Assembly (NCBI RefSeq): GCF_010882175.1
Contig: NZ_WKLH01000002.1
Coordinates: 1 to 64,000 of the forward strand
Reading direction: 5' to 3'
Origin: Mangrovibacterium lignilyticum
Lineage (GTDB): Bacteria > Bacteroidota > Bacteroidia > Bacteroidales > Prolixibacteraceae
DNA length: 64,000 nucleotides
Shown here: positions 42,666 to 51,865 of the stretch, in pieces
Layout: every line of letters begins with the position of its first letter
Position numbering within the stretch: the stretch's first letter is position 1
The notes under the pieces: model-generated
Database searches by the model: none
What the model saw: the letters and a program-made list of their open reading frames with translations, nothing else
What the model was told of the DNA's origin: nothing
Made by a program: the position numbers and the translations under genes

Positions 42666-42919
42666 GATATTAATCAATTGAAATTTTATTGTTTCAGGAT
42701 TAATAAAAGATGTTTTGGATATGCACATTTTTTCACCGTGTTTATTCTCAGAATTTTAGCTTGCAATTTTCCTGAATTATTACCCAGAAACCGGCGTGAT
42801 ATTTTAAAACATAAAAATAATAAGAGAATTAAACGATTGTATGTCAATGCACAATTGTGCTTTTGTTCGCTACAGCGAATATTTTTTTAATGGAAGGAGC
42901 TGCGTTTTGATTATTTTTT

Positions 42920-42927
42920 TAGTTTTG
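42920..42927 (+). promoter_or_regulatory. Candidate -7 element for tRNA-Leu
   Basis: TAGTTTTG fits TAnnTTTG about 80 bases before the tRNA gene. No well-spaced -33 TTG is seen. Confidence 0.35.
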
Positions 42928-43007
42928 CACTCACATTTGAAGGGGATAGCCCAATCACAAGATGTTCTTTTGATTCGTTTCTAATCTTCAATGTTCCGAA
43001 AGGAAAT

Positions 43008-43092
43008 GCCCAGGTGGTGAAATTGGTAGACACGCCAGCTTGAGGGGCTGGTGCCCGTTTAGGGCGTGCAGGTTCGAGTCCCGTCCTGGGCA
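43008..43092 (+). tRNA. tRNA-Leu (anticodon GAG)
   Basis: An 85-nt class II tRNA. Acceptor arms GCCCAGG and CCTGGGC pair perfectly, with discriminator A. The anticodon stem CCAGC / GCTGG closes loop TTGAGGG, anticodon GAG. A long variable arm (TGCCCGTTTAGGGCG) and the T-arm GGTTCGAGTCC are present. CCA is not encoded. Confidence 0.97.
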
Positions 43093-43094
43093 CA

Positions 43095-43122
43095 AAAAGC
43101 CGCGGTTTCCGCGGCTTTTGTC
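43095..43122 (+). terminator. Terminator after tRNA-Leu
   Basis: AAAAGCCGCGG pairs with CCGCGGCTTTT around a 3-nt loop. The stretch from here to 43574 is AT-rich and holds no gene, repeat or attachment-site duplicate that I can see. Confidence 0.8.
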
Positions 43123-43574
43123 GTGTATGGGGGATGCAAGGGGGGATGGAAACGCACATTTCCTTCAACGCTTGTTCGTTTGATTCAACTTTTCAAAATA
43201 CCCAAAGCAATATTAAGAAGCTACTCTACTTCATTATTTGATACTGAATAATTACGTACATATTCGATTTATAATGATTTAGAAGTATGTTGAGATTATG
43301 AATTTATCCAATATGGAAGATTAATAACTTCAACAAAAATCAATAACAGAACATCTTGTTCGTACATCAATTCCTGAGAATACAATAAAAAAAGCTTTCC
43401 AGCTCAGAAGGTGGGGTGTTATTTAAAACTGTTCAAAATTAGCATGCGTTGCAATTTTAATTAAGTAAAATTCGTAAATTGTATTTCGCGAGAAAATCCC
43501 GAAAAGGGATAAGATTTAAAAGCGATAAAGACTGGATTCTAAAAGCCCCAAAATAACCTGACCTTATTTAAATT

Positions 43575-45488
43575 ATGAGAAAAATTCTAATTATTCCACT
43601 TTTGCTGGTGGTCTCCAGCTTTGATGTGTGCGCAAAAAAAGATGATGAAAACTACCAACTTGCAACAAGATTAGCCAAAGAGTATCCCAAAGAAGAAGCT
43701 GTTATTTTAAATTCGACAACCGAAATTTCGTTCAGCGCAAGCGTGAATGGAACCATTTATGCCATGGAAAAAAATTCGGAAGAAATAATGAGTCTGAGAA
43801 TGAACGCGCGGATCTCGCGTTTTGTTTTTTATGATTCGTACTCGGAAATTCAAGACAGCAGGTTGGCTGATGAAAAAGGAAAGCGGATTTCAGTTTCTCC
43901 GGTTTGTGGAAACTATGAGCAGGAAGACCTTTTCCACTCGGACGTGAAGGTATGCAGCTATGCGAGAAGCCTGGATTTGATCGGAGATATCTTATGCTTT
44001 GACCATACAAAAAAGTATTTGGACCTGAAATATCTTTCGCGGCAATATTTTAGTGACCCCATGCCGATCCGAAATAAAACCATTACGCTGTTGATCCCCG
44101 ACTGGCTTGAATCGGACATTCTGTTGGTGAATGCAGAAAACTACCAGATTGAAAAACATTCGGAAAGAATCGCCAATAAAGAATTGACAAAGGTTAGCTA
44201 CCATGCAGTAAACTTGAAGGGGTACGAACATGAAAATTTCAGCTTAGGTATGCAGAGATCTTATCCGCACATTTTGATTCTTAATAAGAAGGTTAAATTG
44301 GATAAATCGAACCAGGATTTATTGGCAGATTTGAACGACAAATATGCTTGGTGCAAAAAACTAATTGACGGGCTGGATACGGATTATTCTGAGATTGGGC
44401 CCCTGGTGAATAAATTAACCACAGATGCAAAAACCAATCTGCAGAAAATTGAGCGCATCTTTTATTGGGTTCAGGATAATATTAAATACCTGGCTTTCGA
44501 AAATGGGATAGCAGCTTATCAACCTGATGAAGCACACCAGGTTTTGGCAAAGCGCTATGGCGACTGTAAAGGAATGGCAAATCTTACCAAAGCGATGCTG
44601 AAAGAGGCCGGTTTAGATGCCCGTTTAAGTTGGTTGGGGACAAACTCGATTAATTACGATTATTCGCTACCGACGCTGGCGGTTGACAATCACCAAATTT
44701 GCACGGTTTTTCTGGATGGTAAAACTTACTTCCTGGATCCGACCGAGAAGTTTATTGGAATTTCGTCGGTGGCTGAAAGGATACAGGGGAAGCCTGTTAT
44801 GATAGAAAACGGAGAGCATTGTTTGCTGGATACCATACCGGTACTATCGAGCGAGCATAACCTCGAACAATATAAAATAGACTTCGCCGTCAACAAAGAC
44901 AGGCTGGAAGGAAACTATCACGCCGAGTATGACGGCAACAGCATGCTCGACTTGTTTCGTTTTTTAAATTCCAATGAAAAGAACAAGGAGGCAGAGCTTT
45001 TGGAAGACTATCTTGATCGTGGGCACAGGAACGTGGGATTTTCTTCGTTATCGTACGAGAATCTGTATAAACGTTCTGCTCCCTTCAGTATTGACGCCAA
45101 CCTTGATGTAGAAAACAGCGTCAATGCCTTTTCGGACGAGCTCTATATTGAAATTGATCCTTATAAAGAGTTCAATTTTTTTTCGATAGAGGAAGAGCGG
45201 GTCGATGATTTCTATATCGGTGAGAAAATTGACCTGACAGCCGAAATTAGCTTGCAAATTCCGGCCGGCTGCCAGGTTAAGCATCTACCGGACGAACTTT
45301 CATTATCCAATGATTACTATTCCATACAGTGCTCCTACGAGCTTGTCGGAAATAAAATCAAGTACCTAAAGGCATTTCGCTTCAATCAATCCATTATTCC
45401 GGTCGAAGAATTTGAAAACTGGAACGATGCCATAAAGCGATTGGATCAATTTTACGAAGATCAAATAGTACTAACACTTAACAAATAA
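43575..45488 (+). CDS. DUF3857/transglutaminase-like secreted protein with intact catalytic triad
   Basis: A 637-residue protein with a signal peptide (cleavage near residue 20, DVCAKK). The N-terminal DUF3857 beta domain (about 45-270) is followed by a transglutaminase-core domain, with Cys331 in RYGDCKG, His373 in DNHQI and Asp388 in FLDPTEK, so the papain-like triad is complete. A C-terminal beta domain (about 430-637) follows. Substrate unknown. The next gene, 5 bases downstream, encodes a sister protein that lacks the Cys. Confidence 0.85.
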   Translation: MRKILIIPLLLVVSSFDVCAKKDDENYQLATRLAKEYPKEEAVILNSTTEISFSASVNGTIYAMEKNSEEIMSLRMNARISRFVFYDSYSEIQDSRLADEKGKRISVSPVCGNYEQEDLFHSDVKVCSYARSLDLIGDILCFDHTKKYLDLKYLSRQYFSDPMPIRNKTITLLIPDWLESDILLVNAENYQIEKHSERIANKELTKVSYHAVNLKGYEHENFSLGMQRSYPHILILNKKVKLDKSNQDLLADLNDKYAWCKKLIDGLDTDYSEIGPLVNKLTTDAKTNLQKIERIFYWVQDNIKYLAFENGIAAYQPDEAHQVLAKRYGDCKGMANLTKAMLKEAGLDARLSWLGTNSINYDYSLPTLAVDNHQICTVFLDGKTYFLDPTEKFIGISSVAERIQGKPVMIENGEHCLLDTIPVLSSEHNLEQYKIDFAVNKDRLEGNYHAEYDGNSMLDLFRFLNSNEKNKEAELLEDYLDRGHRNVGFSSLSYENLYKRSAPFSIDANLDVENSVNAFSDELYIEIDPYKEFNFFSIEEERVDDFYIGEKIDLTAEISLQIPAGCQVKHLPDELSLSNDYYSIQCSYELVGNKIKYLKAFRFNQSIIPVEEFENWNDAIKRLDQFYEDQIVLTLNK

Positions 45489-45493
45489 ACGAT

Positions 45494-47683
45494 ATGAAAA
45501 AACGAATCTTGCTGAGCTTTGTTTTCCTGTTGTCAGCCGGCCAGATAATCTTCGCTCAAACTAAAGAGGAGCAGGAAGTCAAAGAGCGGATGTGGGGTGA
45601 TCAGTTCGAAGGGTTTCAACAGACAAAAGCCCCGGAAAAATGGAAGGACGAATCGGCCGTAATTCTGGGGCGGACTTTCGATTATGAAGTGAAAGCACTC
45701 CCGGTTGTTCCCAAATTATATGAGGGAACCTTTTTTCACGAAAGAGTGCTGTTGCAGGACAAAGCTGCCATCGAAAAATATTCAGAGTTCAACACGGGCG
45801 TTATTTTAGGGAAAAAAGGAATTTTTAAATATTCTAAGGACAAGGAAATTTATATCGGCATTAAGATTATTAAACCAGATGGAAAGGTTGAAGAGGTAGA
45901 TACAACCGAGGGCGTTGTAAAAGAAATGGAATCGGACAACAAAAAAGCGGAATACAAAAGTTTTGCAGTCCCAGGCATAGATGTGGGTGATATTTTGGAT
46001 TTCTACTATGTCGAAAAGAGGATAGTTCCAAGTGGGGTTATTGCGAAGTTAGAGACACAATACATCCCGGTTGCTTCTGAATATCCTGTAGTCATTCAAC
46101 GTATAGCCTTGAATCATAAGAAATGGTGCTTCTTGCTGGCGAAATCTGTAAATGGAGCTCCGGAACTTAAATTTGATCGAGAGTCTGAAGAAGGATATCG
46201 AACCTATTCACTTGTTGATCGGGATCGGGAAAAGATTGATTATGACGACTACCATTGGTTTTTTCCTCGCAGGGAAATCCCAATGATAAAGTTTGAAGCT
46301 TATTTTTCTACAGCTCGTGCAAGAAAGGTCTTTGGTAGTTATGGCTTTTTTCTAACTCAGAATCAAGAAATGAAGAGCACCTTAAAAGACGAAGAGATTC
46401 TAAACCTAATATCGTGGGCAAAAAGGGTTTCGAAGTCACAATACTCTGGATTGGATAAGTTTATATCTGAAAACTACAAAAAAGAAAAGGACATCAATGT
46501 GTTTTTGGAAGAAGCTTATTATTTCGCTCGACAAGAGTCTTATAGAAAGGGATTCGAGAATGCTTATTTGAATGATTTAAAACAGCCCAATGGCATTATC
46601 GATTTAGCCTTTGCTGCTAAAATGTCCAATTTCCTGGATAAGAAAAAAATCAGTTATGATTTTATCGTCACCCCTAAGCGCTGGGATACGGGCTTGGACG
46701 ACATGTTACTCTATGATGAACTTGCTTTCTTGCTGCGCATAAACACGCCTGACCCGATCTATCTGACAAACTTCAACCGGTTTTCCCTTTACAACGAAAT
46801 TGATCCGGGATTTCAAGGCAATGAAGCTTACAAGATCAGCTTCAAGAACAAGAGCCTAATAAAACTGAACAAGAACATTCCTGTGTGCCCGGATAACTTC
46901 TCGGTTAGTACAACCGAGTTGAATGTGCGCTTGTCGGATTCAAACCTCCAGCAAATGGTGGTTAATGAAAGCACATCAATGACCGGAGCTCTTCGGAATA
47001 AGTATATTTCCAGCTTTGTAACGCCTTACGAATACATCGATGCCTGTAAAAACGATAAATATGAAACGCCACTACTTGTCGATGTCTATAAATCTAAGGG
47101 TAAAATAGAGGAGTTAACAAAAATGCGGGAGACAAAAGTCAACGAAGATAATACAGATCGAAAGACAGAAGTCCAGGAGTTGATAAAGGGAGAGTTGGGC
47201 TTGAAAAATGATTTTGACATCGATTCTATTCGTATTGTTTCTCTGGGGATGTGGAGTGAAGCTTCTGAGTTGAAATACTCAGTTGATTACCGGATTAATG
47301 AGTTTGTGAATAAAGTTGGCCCCAATTACCTGCTCGAAATCGGGAAATTGATGGGAGGACAGATTGATATTGATGACAAAGAAGTAAAACAACGTAAGCT
47401 GGATGTATATTTTCCATACGCACGGGCTTATGAAAATGAAATCTGTTTCGAGATTCCGAATGGTTACACAGTTAACGGTATCGAAAATCTGGTTAGTGAT
47501 TTTTCAAACGGGTATTGCGAATTCCACTCGAGTGCCGAGATGGTTTCAAACAAACTGATCTTTAAAACCCGAAAAGCCTATAAAACCAATTTTATGAAGG
47601 CCGAAAACTGGAATGATTTGCTTGATATGCTAAATGCAGCGACAAAAATATCGGAACAAAAAGTTCTACTTAAAAAGATATGA
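45494..47683 (+). CDS. DUF3857 protein with degenerate transglutaminase region
   Basis: A 729-residue secreted protein (signal cleavage near IIFAQ, residue 22). It has the same DUF3857 layout as its upstream neighbour. In the region that corresponds to the transglutaminase core (about 310-430) the GDCKG motif is replaced by NGIIDLAFAAKMS and no catalytic Cys is seen, so it is probably a non-enzymatic partner. Both C-termini end in the same type of module (NFMKAENWNDLLDMLNAA here, EFENWNDAIKRLDQF in the neighbour). The 5-base gap indicates one transcript. Confidence 0.8.
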   Translation: MKKRILLSFVFLLSAGQIIFAQTKEEQEVKERMWGDQFEGFQQTKAPEKWKDESAVILGRTFDYEVKALPVVPKLYEGTFFHERVLLQDKAAIEKYSEFNTGVILGKKGIFKYSKDKEIYIGIKIIKPDGKVEEVDTTEGVVKEMESDNKKAEYKSFAVPGIDVGDILDFYYVEKRIVPSGVIAKLETQYIPVASEYPVVIQRIALNHKKWCFLLAKSVNGAPELKFDRESEEGYRTYSLVDRDREKIDYDDYHWFFPRREIPMIKFEAYFSTARARKVFGSYGFFLTQNQEMKSTLKDEEILNLISWAKRVSKSQYSGLDKFISENYKKEKDINVFLEEAYYFARQESYRKGFENAYLNDLKQPNGIIDLAFAAKMSNFLDKKKISYDFIVTPKRWDTGLDDMLLYDELAFLLRINTPDPIYLTNFNRFSLYNEIDPGFQGNEAYKISFKNKSLIKLNKNIPVCPDNFSVSTTELNVRLSDSNLQQMVVNESTSMTGALRNKYISSFVTPYEYIDACKNDKYETPLLVDVYKSKGKIEELTKMRETKVNEDNTDRKTEVQELIKGELGLKNDFDIDSIRIVSLGMWSEASELKYSVDYRINEFVNKVGPNYLLEIGKLMGGQIDIDDKEVKQRKLDVYFPYARAYENEICFEIPNGYTVNGIENLVSDFSNGYCEFHSSAEMVSNKLIFKTRKAYKTNFMKAENWNDLLDMLNAATKISEQKVLLKKI

Positions 47684-47907
47684 CAATACTACTTGGATGG
47701 AAGAGCCCTGTTTAACAAGGTTCTTTCTTTTTTGAAATTTTATCCATGTAGAATAAATATATGTAACTTGTAAATACGCATATTTTATCATAAATATTAG
47801 TGAATTGTACGATTAATTTCCAGCGAAAAAGGAATTCCGCAGAGAACTGGCAACGGTGGGGAAGAATTATAGATATCTTTGGATGTTGAATCCGGAACAA
47901 ATAGAAA

Positions 47908-48257
47908 ATCGCGAAAAAGAATGGAAACGGAGCTGAAGAAAAGCTCGAACAAAAATTGTGGAAAACCGCAGATATAGGCACAGTTGCCGATACCTTTCAT
48001 AACTGGCTCAATCAAACCTACGACTATGAGAATGTAACAGGCTTATGTAAATCGGCCAGCCTAGCCGATATTAAAAAACACAAGTTTGTTATGACACCTG
48101 GCCGTTATGTCGGTATTCAGGACGAGGAAGACGATTATATTCCTTTCGAGGAAAAAATTGAAAACCTAACAGGAAAACCGGGCGACAGATGCAACTAGTT
48201 GCGGAGCTGAATCAAGAAATAAAGATGCAATTGGCTAAAATCAGAATTGAATTATGA
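47908..48257 (+). pseudogene. hsdM remnant (type I restriction-modification methylase)
   Basis: Reading from an ATC where an ATG would be expected gives AKKNGNGAEEKLEQKLWKTAD, like the start of HsdM. The frame then jumps directly to HsdM C-terminal sequence (LCKSASLADIKKHKFVMTPGRYVG, FEEKIENLTG), so around 400 residues including the catalytic NPPF/Y region are deleted. A further frameshift near 48185 precedes a tail MQLVAELNQEIKMQLAKIR ending in TGA at 48255-48257. That stop overlaps the ATG of the next gene (ATGA), the normal operon arrangement. Non-functional. Confidence 0.82.
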
Positions 48258-49802
48258 CACTGGCCGAACAAATACAAAAAGGAGAAAGCAAGACGCTGGA
48301 GTTAAAGGAAACTTTACCATAGGGTGAGCAGATCGCCAAAACAGTGATTGCCTTTTCGAACACCAGTGGTGGTAAGCTGATTATTGGTGTGAACGATAAG
48401 CGCGAGGTGGTGGGTATTGACGACAATGCCCCCTGTTTGAGTTACAGGATCGGGTGGCTGCTATTATTTCCGATAGCTGTTCTCCCGGAATCATCCCCGA
48501 GATATACAGTGTAAATATTTCCGGCAAGGTGGTGCTGGTAATTGAGCTCGTTCGCGGGAATCTAAAGCCATATTTTCTGAAAAGTATGGGGAAAGCCGAT
48601 GGCACCTTCATTCGGATTGGTGCAACAAACCGACAGGCCGATCTGGAAACACTTACCGAGCTCGAACGGCAATAACGAAACATCAGTTTCGATGAGGAAA
48701 TTTGCTACGACGAAGAATTTAAGGACCTGGACATTGCTTCTTTGCTTAAAAATTTGAAGAGCATGGTAAGCCACTAAATAAAGAGCGACTGAAGAATCTC
48801 AAGCTCATCAAAGAAGAAAAGGGCAAGCTGTATCCGACCAATGCACTCATGATTATTCTCGGAAAATTTTGGCATTGCACCGTTAAATGTGCTCGTTTTA
48901 AAGGTACCACGATGTCTGTCTTTACTGATAAAAAAGAATATGGCGGAGATATATTCACGATGCTGGAAAGCACACAGAGTTTTGTGTTAAACCATATCAA
49001 TTTAAAAGGCGAAATTAAAGGGCCGTACCGGACCGATACTTGTGAAATACCGGTTCCGCCTATTCGCGAAGCCTTGATCAATGCAGTCATTCACCGCGAC
49101 TACGTGAATTGTGGCCGCGATATTAAGGTCGGAATTTACGACGACATTGTAAACATTGTGTCGCCGGGCGGTTTGCCCAATACGATTACTATTGAAGATG
49201 CACTGAACGGCCGGAGTGAAGCCCGCAACCGTGTTGTTGCCCATGTTTTTAAAGAGCTCGGACTGATAGAGCAATGGGGCAATGGAATTAACAGGATTGT
49301 TACCGCCTGTGTGGAGCACGGTTTACAAACGCCTACGATTGCCGAAAAGAATGATTTTTTTGATGTGGAACTGATTCGTCCGCGAACGATTACGACCGAT
49401 TCTCAGCCTGAGACAAAAGGCGAGCAGTCCGAGTTGCAGCTCGAGTCTAATTTAGTGCAGCCTGAGTTTAAAAACCTTTTGGAACAGGGGATTGAGCGGG
49501 AACAGCAGGAGTTGCAGCAAGAGTTTAAAGACCGACAGCCAGAGTTACGGCCCGAGTCATTATACGCAGCCATAGTGCTCAAGCTGGCCGAAAATAATCT
49601 CTCAAAACAAGGCTTAGCTGATGCGTTGGGTCACAAAAGCATTTCTGGACAGTTAAAATTGATACTTAGTAAATTACAGGAAGACTCATTGATTGAATGG
49701 ACAATTCCTGAAAAGCCAAATAGCTCGAAGCAAAAGTACAAGCTCACCAAAAGGGGATTAGCGTTCTATGTTTTGGTGAAAAGGAGGGGAAGGAATGAGT
49801 GA
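48254..49802 (+). pseudogene. Decayed AlbA_2/ATPase regulator gene between hsdM and hsdS
   Basis: The N-terminus (MTLAEQIQKGESKTLELKE) and SNTSGGKLIIGVND are those of an AlbA_2 (Schlafen-like) protein. The C-terminal two thirds (IPVPPIREALINAVIHRDY, GLIEQWGNGINRI) is the HATPase_c_4-type part, followed by a winged-helix tail near 49560-49790. Damage visible: TAG at codon 23 (48320-48322), a frameshift near 48435, TAA at 48673-48675 and a frameshift near 48757. The last 317 codons (48849-49802) remain open. Such genes are often found inside type I restriction operons. Confidence 0.85.
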
Positions 49803-50056
49803 GTGGACGGAATTTCAAATAGGGGAACTGTACAACGTTTCTTCAGGACTTTCTAAAGCAGCAGACCAATTGGCTTTGGAAATACATTTATCAGTTTCAA
49901 AGATGTTTTCAATAATTGCTTTTTACCTGAAAATCCAAATGGATTAGTTAATTCAAATGAGAAGGAACAAACAAGTTGTTCCGTTAGGGCTGGAGATATA
50001 CTTTTAACGCGAACAAGCGATGAAGTTGGAATGTCTTCAGTAGCCTTGACAGATTA
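49795..50056 (+). pseudogene. hsdS remnant (type I specificity subunit, 5' part only)
   Basis: MSEWTEFQIGELYNVSSGLSKAADQ is a typical HsdS start. A one-base deletion near 49872 (CAATTGGC where CAATTTGGC is expected) shifts the frame; the other frame continues FGFGNTFISFKDVFNN to AGDILLTRTSDEVGMSSVALTDY. Homology stops near 50056, where sequence of a truncated minus-strand gene begins. The ATG overlaps the stop of the upstream gene (ATGAGTGA). Confidence 0.82.
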
Positions 50057-50677
50057 CTGCTCGTTCGATTTTCCATAGCGTAACTGGCATAATGGAATCT
50101 GAAATTCGGCGGTCCATGCTGAATCCTCATAAGCCACCTTGGCGTACCACACGGCATTCCAATTGGTATCCCAACCATCATTGGCTACCCAAACGTCGAT
50201 TTTTTGACCGGCAGAGGTAATATCGAAAACGAAAGCTGTTCTGAGGTCGTGATAACTATCGAAATGGACACCTACCACATCGCCGTCGTAATTGTCTCTT
50301 CGGCCCAGTCGGCGAGTTATTTCACTGCGATTATCATAGGCGCGAATCGCGACAAACACATTCTTGTCGTCGTAAAGAATCTTCAAGTCGGTTGGGTGTG
50401 TGGCTTTGGCTTTATAAATAGGTGCATATTGTATGTAATCGTTTTGCCACTCGCCAAGCTTCCAGCAATCGTCATCCAGCTTCCCGTCAATTTTAGGAGG
50501 ATTGGAGATCCGTATTGTGGTGTACACTCTTTTTTTGTGCCTGGTTGAATCCTGAGCTGAACTTCCTCCGAAAGAATTTTCAGAGGAAGTTCTAACCCCG
50601 AGGGAATACGAGCTGTTTTGCAAACCTATTGCAAACCACCCCAGCAATAGAAGCCAGGCCAATGTGAATCGGTGCAT
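50054..50677 (-). pseudogene. DUF5916/CBM9-like protein, truncated after 207 residues
   Basis: Signal peptide (about 1-20), then a CBM9-like N-terminal domain (KIDGKLDDDCWKLGEWQND, DLKILYDDKNVFVAIRAYDN, AFVFDITSAGQKID, WTAEFQIPLCQLRYGK). Relatives are roughly 700-900 residues with a C-terminal barrel (DUF5916). Here the frame ends three codons after RYGKSN, at the junction with the hsdS remnant, so the 3' three quarters are missing. It lies 6 bases downstream of the acyltransferase gene, as the last member of the GH3 unit. Confidence 0.8.
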
Positions 50678-50683
50678 TGCCTT

Positions 50684-51850
50684 TTATTTAGCTGCCTTTG
50701 ACATGAATTTCTTCGACAGCCATTTCCGAACCGGGACATCATAGAATTTAAACAGTCCATGTGCCAGTGCAACTGTAACAACGAGCAAAGCTGCAGATAT
50801 CAAAACCAAGGTTGTTTTAGCATAAGGTGAAGTATTTATAAACTCCTGGTTCTTCGCAATCCATGTCATATACATGTATATGAAAGGGTAATGAATGATA
50901 TACAGTGGGTAGGAAATGTCGCCAAGGAAACGACTTAGTTTGGACGCCATTTTTGTTTTCAAGTCTCCGCTTGCGCCAATATACACGATAAGGGGAAAAA
51001 TCAAAATAATCGTTAATGAATCGTAAAGTCCATTCATCCAAACTGTTTCATGTGTCCCAACTCTTGGGATAGCCAAAAAGACAAACAGAATTAAGCTGGC
51101 CCATGTAAAGGCATTTTTAATTTGCCCGGGTTTCACAATGCGCGATAATAAAAGACCTGCAAGAAACGGATATAGCAGTCGGGTAAAGCCAATTCGCAAT
51201 TGAGCGGGGTCAATGGACCAACCTCCAATTACATCGCCATGAGGACTGGTAACGGCAAGATGAATAAGCGCTGCTCCGGCGATGAACACCAGGATAGCCA
51301 AAACAGTATTTGACAGTTTGCGAATGAACAGCGCATACAGGATGTTTCCGATGTACTCGAAAAACAGTGACCATGCGGGGCCATCTAAAGGGTGCATTTC
51401 AGTCCAGCCCCTGATATCCAATGAATTGCCAATAGGTATTAAGGTGAAACCAATTACCATCACCAACAACATTTTCCACACAGGCGTTTGCGCGATCGCA
51501 GGGAAAAAATAGGAATCTTGCAAATAGAACGTTGCCGCGCCAATGAGCATACCCACAATAATCATCGGGTGCAGGCGGACTAAACGTCTCTTGAAGAAAT
51601 CCTTCAAACTCATTTTCCCCCAACGGTCGTCATAGGCATAGCCGATTACAAAGCCGGAAAGAACAAAGAAAAAGTCAACGGCCAAGTAACCATGATTGAT
51701 AATTTGTTTGGCATGGTCGCCGTCGGTAAATGTTTCGAGAATGTGAAACAACACCACGATGATTGAAGCAACACCACGTAGTCCATCCAGAATCTGGTAG
51801 TGCTTTTTTGTATCGGTGAAGCCGATACCAGAGTTTTTTAGAAGTTGCAT
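50684..51850 (-). CDS. Acyltransferase family 3 (OafA/YrhL-like) membrane protein
   Basis: A 388-residue inner-membrane protein with about ten transmembrane helices. It has the family start LDGLRGVASIIVVLFHI (His in VLFH) and FFFVLSGFVIGYAYDDRW, then RRLVRLHPM. These enzymes acetylate or succinylate glycans and antibiotics. It starts 15 bases after GH3, so it may modify a sugar released by GH3; that is context inference only. Complete. Confidence 0.9.
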   Translation of the reverse strand: MQLLKNSGIGFTDTKKHYQILDGLRGVASIIVVLFHILETFTDGDHAKQIINHGYLAVDFFFVLSGFVIGYAYDDRWGKMSLKDFFKRRLVRLHPMIIVGMLIGAATFYLQDSYFFPAIAQTPVWKMLLVMVIGFTLIPIGNSLDIRGWTEMHPLDGPAWSLFFEYIGNILYALFIRKLSNTVLAILVFIAGAALIHLAVTSPHGDVIGGWSIDPAQLRIGFTRLLYPFLAGLLLSRIVKPGQIKNAFTWASLILFVFLAIPRVGTHETVWMNGLYDSLTIILIFPLIVYIGASGDLKTKMASKLSRFLGDISYPLYIIHYPFIYMYMTWIAKNQEFINTSPYAKTTLVLISAALLVVTVALAHGLFKFYDVPVRKWLSKKFMSKAAK

Positions 51851-51865
51851 ATTCAGAATTTGAGT

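Noticed and set aside
43066-43319. Short frames after tRNA-Leu as a possible integrase remnant
   Set aside because: The translation shows no tyrosine-recombinase motif, and one frame overlaps the tRNA itself.
49803-50053. hsdS read as a complete short gene
   Set aside because: The frame from 49795 stops after about 50 codons because of a one-base deletion; the homologous continuation is in another frame and ends at a junction.
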